21,137 bases of DNA from an uncultured Christensenellaceae bacterium. Lineage in GTDB: Bacteria; Bacillota_A; Clostridia; Christensenellales; UBA3700. Shown piece after piece: positions 15,597-21,137 of the stretch. The translations under genes and the position numbers were made by a program. Positions within the stretch are counted from its first letter, which is position 1. Every line of letters starts with the position of its first letter. Under the pieces are notes generated by a model, which saw nothing but the letters and a program-made list of their open reading frames with translations, was not told where the DNA came from and searched no databases. The stretch is from the NCBI GenBank assembly GCA_944381335.1, contig CALWKT010000069.1:1-21137 (forward strand), read 5' to 3'.

Positions 15597-15614
15597 TGTT
15601 GACGTACGTTTTTC

Positions 15615-16502
15615 TCAGCGCACGTTTTTGTCCTTGCAAAGAAGGATGACTGCCAGCATGCCTGCGCCGACGTGCGAACCTATGACGGATCCGACGTCGA
15701 ATATCACCGTGTTTTTCACGCCCAGTTCTTCTTTGACCATTTTTTCAAGGAGGAGAGCGTCGTCATAAGCGTCTGCATGCCCGATGCCGACCAGTTTCTG
15801 TTCGCTGGCAGGGAGCATGTTTTCCTTGGCGAGCCCGACTATGCCGTGCATGGCGCGCTTTTTGGAGATCGCTTTGGTGACGGGTATAAGTTTTCCTTCG
15901 GGATTGATATGAAGAATGGGCTTTATGTGCAGAGTGGAGCCGATGAACGCTTCCGCTTTGCTCACCCTTCCGGTGCGGCACAGATGGTTGATGTCCTCAA
16001 TTGTGAAAAATCCGCAGGCTTTCCCGGAAAGTTCTTCGACGAGCTTTACGCAATCCTCGTAATTTGCGCCGTTTTCACGCGCCCTGAGAGCGTAATACGC
16101 AATGAGTCCCTCAACGAAACAAGCGGATTTTGAATCTATCACGGTTATCTTCCGTTCGGGAAATTCGCTTCTGAGTTCGTTTGCGGCGGCGCATATCTGA
16201 TCGAACGTGCCGCTCAGCTGAGAGGAAAATCCGACGTGGATCACGTCGTAACCTTTTTCAAGTATCGGAGTGAAGAATTCTTTTGCGGTATATGCCGTTA
16301 CCATGGCTGTGGTCGGCAGGTCTTCCTTTGTTTTAGCGTTACGGCAAGCGTCGTAAAACTCCTTGGGGGTGAGTTTTTCGTTTTCTCCGTCGTAATCTTT
16401 GCCGCATACGCTGTACGCCATGGGAATGACGGCGAAATCCTTTTCTTTCAAAGAGGAAGGGTAGTCGCTTGTAGCTTCTGTAGTTATAAAATAAGTACTC
16501 AT
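15615..16502 (-). CDS. DegV family fatty-acid-binding protein
   Basis: DegV/FakB proteins hold a fatty acid in the cytoplasm; some present it to the kinase FakA for phosphorylation and entry into phospholipid synthesis. The 295-residue product has family length and motifs: N-terminal TTEATSDYP, the segment PTTAMVTAYTAKEFF, VGFSSQLSGTFDQICAAA, the ENGANYEDCVKLVEEL region, CRTGRVSK and the C-terminal GSVIGSHVGAGMLAV. The start is placed at the ATG at 16502, preceded by AAGGGA at a 7-base distance; the frame is open to 16583 but that extension overlies the 5' leader. The fatty-acid kinase gene is not in the window. Own promoter (16569-16597) and terminator. Confidence 0.93.
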   Translation of the reverse strand: MSTYFITTEATSDYPSSLKEKDFAVIPMAYSVCGKDYDGENEKLTPKEFYDACRNAKTKEDLPTTAMVTAYTAKEFFTPILEKGYDVIHVGFSSQLSGTFDQICAAANELRSEFPERKITVIDSKSACFVEGLIAYYALRARENGANYEDCVKLVEELSGKACGFFTIEDINHLCRTGRVSKAEAFIGSTLHIKPILHINPEGKLIPVTKAISKKRAMHGIVGLAKENMLPASEQKLVGIGHADAYDDALLLEKMVKEELGVKNTVIFDVGSVIGSHVGAGMLAVILLCKDKNVR

Positions 16503-16568
16503 ATTATGTTCCCTTGTTGTTTTCTTTACAAATAATTTGTTTTCGTTCAGTTTTGCACGGGTATTATC

Positions 16569-16597
16569 ATAATACATTATCAAATTATTTATGTCAA
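16569..16597 (-). promoter_or_regulatory. Promoter of degV
   Basis: Minus strand perfect TTGACA (16592-16597), 17-bp spacer and TATTAT (16569-16574). The leader would be about 60 bases and supports the downstream ATG at 16502. Confidence 0.8.
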
Positions 16598-16768
16598 ATT
16601 AAATTTCCCGGCAAAAGAAAAACCGAGAAATGCGTATATTGAAGAATAATTAAAATTTCGGGCTGTAAAAGTGCCGATTTCTGCAAATTATCGGGTTTTC
16701 AGATAAATATTATGGACGATTATTAATTTTTTGTGTCCAAATCGTATATATTTTAGCTGAACTTTTAC
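16598..16768. other. AT-rich intergenic stretch between divergent promoters
   Basis: The 351-base gap between degV and the lipoprotein gene contains the two promoters at its flanks. The middle is strongly AT rich, with only one imperfect hairpin (ATTTCcCGG...CCGaGAAAT, about 16604-16631). No small open frame with a ribosome binding site and no RNA gene was recognised. Confidence 0.5.
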
Positions 16769-16797
16769 TTGATTTTTACAATTTTATAAGATAAAAT
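16769..16797 (+). promoter_or_regulatory. Promoter of the lipoprotein gene
   Basis: TTGATT (16769-16774), 17-bp spacer and TAAAAT (16792-16797). The leader is about 50 bases and ends in AAAGGAG seven bases before the ATG. Confidence 0.7.
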
Positions 16798-16853
16798 AAC
16801 AGTGACCCGAAAAAAGATTTCAATCGAGGGTAGTTATTATAAAGGAGAAGAAT

Positions 16854-17813
16854 ATGAAAAAGTTTATCGTTGCAATCGTTGCAATAATGCTCGTCGCTCT
16901 TACCTGCGTGTCTTTCGTCGGCTGCGACAACGATGTTGACATCACCATCGACGAAAGCTTCGGCTCCACGATGCCGGATCAGACCCCTGCGGTTGCAGTA
17001 AATGCTGATATGTCCCCCATCGAGATGCTTATGGCGGCAGAGCAGAACTACTACGCTGCCGACTTCGTTGCTTCCACCAGCATGGGTAGCATTTCCACTA
17101 AGGTACTCAAGGTCATCGAGATCGTTCAGTTCGTAAGATCCGAGAAGATCAGAAACGGAAGCGTTTCTGACGGAGTTTACACTCAGTTCAGCAACAACCT
17201 TTCCGGTACGGTCGGTTACGACATGATCAAGATCTGGGAAGAGACCTACATCAAAAACACGGCTGACAGCTCCGACATCGCTTTCAGAAGCGTTGACAAG
17301 AAGGACATTGAAGTCAACCAGGATGATTACACCCTTTCCATCAAGGAAGGCAAGGACTTCAAGGAGACCGAAAGATTCACCGATATGCAGACTTATTCTG
17401 ACGCTAAGGCGGCTGATCCCAGCAAGATCTGGATGTACGACGTCAACGAAGACACTTACTTCGCTGATCAGAGCAGTGAAAAGGCTACCTATGATCCTGA
17501 AACCAAGACCTACAGCTTCACGATCGTAGCTAACCCCGAAACTTCCACCACCGCATATCAGGAACAGATGATGTATATGCTCGAGAAACAGTCCGGCATG
17601 ACCCCCAAGAACTTCAGATTCGAGACCATCAAACTTGAAGTCGTTATGTGGGAGAACGGTTACATCAAGAGCCTTGCGCTGACCGAGTCCTACTACATGC
17701 AGGTTGCAGGCATCATCTCCACTTCCATTACGCTCAACAGCAATGCAAGCTATTCCTACTATCCAACCGAAGAAGGTTACACGCTTGAAGATCTTGCTTC
17801 CAAAGCGTTCTGA
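16854..17813 (+). CDS. Lipoprotein of unknown function
   Basis: A 319-residue protein with a clear lipoprotein signal: MKKF, a hydrophobic core and lipobox SFVGC with Cys24, so it is anchored on the outer face of the membrane. The mature part starts with a short acidic linker, then a domain with regular aromatic residues (AEQNYYAADFVAST near 59-72, YDVNEDTYFADQSSE, FRFETIKLEVVMWENG, LALTESYYM). The alternation suggests a beta-rich fold that might bind a hydrophobic ligand, but no family is recognised and no catalytic motif is visible. The codons (many GGT, TCC, ACC, AAG, GAC) look more selected than those of neighbouring genes, which suggests high expression. It has its own promoter, a strong ribosome binding site (AAAGGAGAAG) and a strong terminator. 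Confidence 0.8.
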   Translation: MKKFIVAIVAIMLVALTCVSFVGCDNDVDITIDESFGSTMPDQTPAVAVNADMSPIEMLMAAEQNYYAADFVASTSMGSISTKVLKVIEIVQFVRSEKIRNGSVSDGVYTQFSNNLSGTVGYDMIKIWEETYIKNTADSSDIAFRSVDKKDIEVNQDDYTLSIKEGKDFKETERFTDMQTYSDAKAADPSKIWMYDVNEDTYFADQSSEKATYDPETKTYSFTIVANPETSTTAYQEQMMYMLEKQSGMTPKNFRFETIKLEVVMWENGYIKSLALTESYYMQVAGIISTSITLNSNASYSYYPTEEGYTLEDLASKAF

Positions 17814-17834
17814 GAACTGATCAAAAATGAAATT

Positions 17835-17864
17835 ACGCATCGGGGAAACCCGGTGCGTTTTTTT
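17835..17864 (+). terminator. Intrinsic terminator of the lipoprotein gene
   Basis: ACGCATCGGG-GAAA-CCCGGTGCGT is a 10-bp stem with one G-U pair and a GNRA loop, followed by TTTTTT. Confidence 0.92.
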
Positions 17865-18040
17865 ACAAATTATCGCAAACGACGGATGAGGACCGTGTGT
17901 CGCTGTGTTTTTAAAGGAAAAGAGTTTGACTTTCGTCTCTGAAAAGCCTGCGTTGACAGTAAATTTTTTTGCGCGCCGCGAAATAACGGGAGAAAACCGG
18001 GTTCACATTCTGCACGCAAGTCAAGAAATTTATAAAGTAC

Positions 18041-18069
18041 TTGATTATGCAGATAAAAAATATTATAAT
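18041..18069 (+). promoter_or_regulatory. Promoter of the PAP2-PAP2-ligase operon
   Basis: TTGATT (18041-18046), 17-bp spacer and perfect TATAAT (18064-18069). The predicted start near 18076 begins a 30-base leader that can fold as GGGCGC-gcattt-GCGCCT just before a weak AGG ribosome site. It also rules out the longer upstream frame (from 17905) as the true start. The rest of the 17865-18040 gap shows nothing recognisable. Confidence 0.75.
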
Positions 18070-18105
18070 AATATAGGGCGCGCATTTGCGCCTGCGCAGG
18101 TAATC

Positions 18106-19035
18106 ATGGAAATTGAAAAAGGATTTGCAAAAAAAGTATTCTGGATCGTCAATGCCGTTGCGTTTGCATTCATTATCGCATTGATGGCAGTGGCTACTAA
18201 ATACGACCTTCAGATAAATCACGCGTTGTCTGACGGGGACAGCTTTTTTGCCGATCTTTTTGCGATCATCGGAGAATATCCGGCTTATTTCGCTGTGCCT
18301 GTCGGCGGAGTGATAGTCTTTTACAACGCTTATCTGCCCGCGAAAAAATGGCAGTGCGTCGTCACGTACGTCGTTGCGTGCCTTGCCGTGTTCGGCGGAT
18401 GGTTCTTTTTCTTTTACGCAGGCACGAAACTGACTGAAGCGCCGCACCTTCTGGGGTTTTCCGTCGTCGGAGCAGCAGGGCTCGGAGCGGTCAGTCTGTG
18501 GGTGGGATCTCTCGTACAGAAAGACAAGATGAAGAAGTTGTTCAAATACGGCGTGTTTCTGATCGTGTTCACGCTGGCGACGCTTGCTGTAATTCAGATC
18601 AGCAAGAACATATTCTGCCGCATGCGTTATCGCGACATGCTGACTGAGGGGAATTTCGACGGCTTCACGCCGTGGTACAAGATTAACATAGGAAGGGAAA
18701 ACCCCAACCCGGATTACCATTACACGTCTTTTCCGTCAGGGCACACCTCGAGCGCGGCTCACGTGTTCGTTCTTGCGGCACTTTGCGATCTCTATCCCGA
18801 GTGGAGTAAAAAACGTGTGAGGGTAGCAGTGAACGTCTGTTGCGTAGTTTTCACCGCCGTTGTAGCCGTTGCGAGAATAGTGGATGACGCGCATTTTCTT
18901 TCCGACGTGCTAGCCGGCGGATACGTCACATATCTTATATACGTCCTTTGCAGATATTTGTTTTTCGGCAAAGGCAAAAATAATTTCCGAATAGCGGAAA
19001 ATAAAACAGAGGAAGGGGAAAGTATTGGACAATAA
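18106..19035 (+). CDS. PAP2-family membrane phosphatase (first of tandem pair)
   Basis: A type 2 phosphatidic acid phosphatase family protein that removes phosphate from lipid phosphates, such as phosphatidic acid, phosphatidylglycerol phosphate or undecaprenyl pyrophosphate, at the outer membrane face. From the ATG at 18106 it has 309 residues with about six to seven hydrophobic helices. The three family motifs are visible: K167...R172/R174 (KNIFCRMRYRD), PSGH (210-213, with catalytic His213) and R257-x5-H263-x3-D267. The motif FTPWYKI precedes PSGH and recurs in the next gene, so the two are tandem paralogues; this copy has about eight extra residues between. Its 3' end overlaps the next start by 11 bp. 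Substrate unknown. Confidence 0.88.
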   Translation: MEIEKGFAKKVFWIVNAVAFAFIIALMAVATKYDLQINHALSDGDSFFADLFAIIGEYPAYFAVPVGGVIVFYNAYLPAKKWQCVVTYVVACLAVFGGWFFFFYAGTKLTEAPHLLGFSVVGAAGLGAVSLWVGSLVQKDKMKKLFKYGVFLIVFTLATLAVIQISKNIFCRMRYRDMLTEGNFDGFTPWYKINIGRENPNPDYHYTSFPSGHTSSAAHVFVLAALCDLYPEWSKKRVRVAVNVCCVVFTAVVAVARIVDDAHFLSDVLAGGYVTYLIYVLCRYLFFGKGKNNFRIAENKTEEGESIGQ

Positions 19036-19900
19036 GAAAATTTACATCTGGTCTTCTTTTGTCGCCGCGGCGATACTGGTGCTTTTTGCAATAGGGACGC
19101 TTTTTGACCTGAAAGTTTCAGAGATTTTGTACTTCAGAGCCAATGCGTTCGGCAAGATATACGAGGCTGTGGGGAAAATGCCCGCGTTCGTACTGTCTGT
19201 TTTTGCGTGCAACTTTCTGGCTGAAAACGCGCGCGTGAAAGAATGTAAAAAGATCAAATCAGTCATATTTATCGCGCTGGGATACCTTGCCGGCATACTT
19301 GCTTTTATCGATCTGGGAGAGATGCTGTTTTCAAGCACGAAGATAGCTCCCGTTATCGGAGCGATCTTGTCGGTTCCTCTGTCGGTCATTGTGTTCTTTA
19401 CCGTAAAGAAAGCCGACCCGGATAAGCTTGCGTCGCTCAAAAAATGGGCGCTCGTAGTTCTGTTCACCGTAGCGGTGACAGGTATTTTGGTGTTCCTCCT
19501 CAAGACGATATGGGGCAGGGCGCGCTATGTGGACACTCAGATTTCCGACGCGCAGTACACGCCCTGGTACAAGATCGTACGCGTCGGCGGCGATTCTTTC
19601 CCGTCCGGGCATGCCGCTTTCGGAGGTACGCTTTTCCTGATGCTTCCTCTTTGCGGGATCCTTGAAAAGTTCAGGAACAGAGAGAAGGAAGTATTCCTCG
19701 TGTCGGTGATTTTCGTGGCGGTGGTCATGCTCGCACGCGTTACCGACGGGCATCACTATCTTACCGACGTCTCAGCGGGGTTCGGGATAGTGTTCTTCGT
19801 TCAGTTTGCGGTGATGTTGCTCGCGTACGGAAAGAAGCTGGACAGACAAAATTTCAATACTGATAATAAGCTCGAAAGGTTACTCGATGCAGTATTCTGA
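19025..19900 (+). CDS. PAP2-family membrane phosphatase (second of tandem pair)
   Basis: A 291-residue paralogue of the preceding gene, with similar helices and intact motifs: K160...R165/R167 (KTIWGRARY), PSGH (193-196) and R238-x5-H244-x3-D248. YTPWYKI precedes PSGH as in its neighbour. The start is a TTG at 19025, supported by AGGGG seven bases upstream, by the natural N-terminus (MDNKKIYIWSS) and by absence of a nearby ATG. It overlaps the upstream gene by 11 bp and the ligase gene by 14 bp, so the three are one coupled unit. Two active PAP2 proteins side by side suggest two substrates, or one heteromeric enzyme. Which lipid phosphate is cleaved cannot be read from the sequence. Confidence 0.87.
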   Translation: MDNKKIYIWSSFVAAAILVLFAIGTLFDLKVSEILYFRANAFGKIYEAVGKMPAFVLSVFACNFLAENARVKECKKIKSVIFIALGYLAGILAFIDLGEMLFSSTKIAPVIGAILSVPLSVIVFFTVKKADPDKLASLKKWALVVLFTVAVTGILVFLLKTIWGRARYVDTQISDAQYTPWYKIVRVGGDSFPSGHAAFGGTLFLMLPLCGILEKFRNREKEVFLVSVIFVAVVMLARVTDGHHYLTDVSAGFGIVFFVQFAVMLLAYGKKLDRQNFNTDNKLERLLDAVF

Positions 19901-21137
19901 TAAATCGATGTACCGGCATTTTGCGGACAATACAGCGCATCTGCCGGACTCAAACAAATCAATATCGTATTTCGGACGTACGGTTCCGAAAGGGGAATTT
20001 TTCCGCCATTGCGACAAGCTGGCGGCGTATCTGCGTTCGATCGGAGCGGGAAAGGGGCGCAACGTCGTGCTGTGTCTGCCCAACATACCCGACGCCATCG
20101 TAGCGTTTTATGCGATAAACAAGACCGGCGCGATCGTGAACGCCGTGCATCCTCTCGTGACCGGGCAGGCGCTTGCGGATTTCATAAAGGGCATGGACGC
20201 ATGTGCCGCCGTAATATTCGAGGAGTTCTATCCGGGATACAAGCAGTATCTTGAAGGCTTGAATGTTCCTCTGATCGTGGCGAGCGCCGCTGATTATCTG
20301 CCCGCCGCGCTCAGACCGCTTTATAAGCTGAAGACTGCGAAGGCGGCAAGGACGGTGCCTTACGGCGACAAAATCGTCAGGTATGCCGACGTGATCAAAG
20401 GCAAAGCCGGATCAGTTCCCGACGTGGGAAAATATCCGGACATAAAAGGATCTGACATTGCGGTATATATGCACAGCGGAGGGACTACCGGAGCGTCAAA
20501 GACCGTTATGCTTGACAATTCGGCTTTCAACTGCCTTGCTGAGAACGCGCTCGCGCTGATAGGCGGCAAGCCGGTCGACGACAGAGACGGGATGCTGATG
20601 GTGCTGCCTATATTCCACACTTTCGGGCTGGGGATATGCATGCACACTACGATATGCGCAGGCGGTCAGGTGGTGCTGATGCCCAGGTTTGACCCGGTCA
20701 GGGCGTGCAAACTGCTGAAAAGCACTTCGGCAACGTTCATATCAGGCGTGCCCAATATGTTTGCCAAGATGCTCGACTGCGGTTACTTCAAAGGCAAGTA
20801 TATCAGCCGTCTTAAACATTGCTATTGCGGAGGGGACAAGCTGAGCAACAGCGTCAAAGAGAGGTTTAACGAAGCGACGAAGGCTGCCGGAAATCCGATA
20901 CGGCTGAACGAAGGTTACGGACTTACCGAAGCCGGCATATGCTGCGTGAATACCCCTGAAAACTACCGCGAAGGTTCGATCGGGAAACCGTTCAAAAACA
21001 CGCGCTTCGGAATATTCGACGATGAGGACAAGCCTGTTGCGTGCGATACGGTCGGGAATCTCTGCATAAGTTCGAATACGATGATGACGGGCTATTACGG
21101 AGACGAAGAGGCAACCCAAAACGCGTTCTTTGAATAT
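19887..21137 (+). CDS. AMP-dependent acyl-CoA synthetase/ligase, 3' end outside window
   Basis: Member of the ANL adenylating enzyme superfamily, which activates a carboxylate, often a fatty acid, as acyl-AMP and passes it to CoA or a carrier. 417 residues are present. Visible motifs: SGGTTGASK (197-205), where the usual Pro before Lys is Ser; the LPIFHTFGLG region (240-249); GVPNMFAKML; and NEGYGLTEAG (341-350). The C-terminal lid domain with the catalytic lysine is missing because the window ends. ATG at 19887, with AAAGG seven bases upstream, overlaps the PAP2 stop by 14 bp. Operon context with two PAP2 phosphatases suggests lipid rather than amino-acid chemistry, but the acid is unknown. 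Confidence 0.9.
   Translation, partial: MQYSDKSMYRHFADNTAHLPDSNKSISYFGRTVPKGEFFRHCDKLAAYLRSIGAGKGRNVVLCLPNIPDAIVAFYAINKTGAIVNAVHPLVTGQALADFIKGMDACAAVIFEEFYPGYKQYLEGLNVPLIVASAADYLPAALRPLYKLKTAKAARTVPYGDKIVRYADVIKGKAGSVPDVGKYPDIKGSDIAVYMHSGGTTGASKTVMLDNSAFNCLAENALALIGGKPVDDRDGMLMVLPIFHTFGLGICMHTTICAGGQVVLMPRFDPVRACKLLKSTSATFISGVPNMFAKMLDCGYFKGKYISRLKHCYCGGDKLSNSVKERFNEATKAAGNPIRLNEGYGLTEAGICCVNTPENYREGSIGKPFKNTRFGIFDDEDKPVACDTVGNLCISSNTMMTGYYGDEEATQNAFFEY

Noticed and set aside
16776..17840. 354-codon minus-strand frame opposite the lipoprotein gene
   Set aside because: The plus-strand gene has promoter, ribosome site, lipoprotein signal and terminator; the antisense frame has none.
16784..17904. 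A phage or IS origin for the AT-rich flanks of the lipoprotein gene
   Set aside because: No terminal inverted repeats, target duplications, integrase or transposase are visible; the AT richness is that of promoter-containing intergenic DNA.

Overview
The window reads as chromosomal DNA from an endospore-program Firmicute of the class Clostridia, possibly a gut lineage such as the Christensenellales. This lineage guess is inference. It rests on a SpoIIID homologue, a SpoVB-like flippase, the DUF421/DUF4363 pair, a tetrahydrofolate riboswitch of the Firmicutes type, sigma-A-like promoters (TTGAxx, 17 bp, TATAAT), strong AGGAGG-type ribosome binding sites and Gram-positive lipoprotein signals of the form SFV[A/G]C. 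No phage, IS element, CRISPR array, tRNA or rRNA was recognised.

Layout. 1-4101: the 3' part of uvrB and complete uvrA (nucleotide excision repair), overlapping by 4 bp, followed by a tandem 57-bp palindromic repeat and an intrinsic terminator. 4200-5251 (minus): a DUF421 membrane protein and its DUF4363 partner. 5343-6396: a sigma-A-like promoter, a THF riboswitch, an ECF transporter S component of the FolT type, and convergent terminators. 6394-7902 (minus): a SpoVB/MATE-like lipid flippase, divergent from a two-LysM protein without a signal peptide (7965-8273). 8346-12194 (minus): a 1282-residue surface protein with an N-terminal lipobox, five related carbohydrate-binding-like repeats and a C-terminal membrane anchor. 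12398-13215 (minus): two half-size TauE/SafE genes. 13424-13702: spoIIID. 13724-14485 (minus): a TtcA-like tRNA thiolase whose promoter predicts a leaderless mRNA. 14591-15484: a small multidrug export family protein. 15615-16502 (minus): DegV. 16854-17813: an unrecognised lipoprotein. 18106-21137: an overlapping operon of two PAP2 phosphatases and an AMP-dependent acyl ligase cut by the window end.

How the genes relate. Most transcription units are one to three genes and alternate strand, so only overlapping genes can safely be called operons: uvrBA, DUF421-DUF4363, the split TauE/SafE pair and PAP2-PAP2-ligase. The clearest regulatory logic is folate sensing in front of folT. Envelope functions are prominent: flippase, surface protein, lipoprotein, PAP2 pair, exporter and DegV. 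Several may belong to a sporulation or envelope program, but only SpoIIID and, less firmly, the SpoVB-like protein support that directly.

The least explained items are the five-repeat double-anchored surface protein, the lipid operon with a tandem PAP2 duplication, the tandem repeat behind uvrA, and promoters placed so close to start codons that little or no leader remains.
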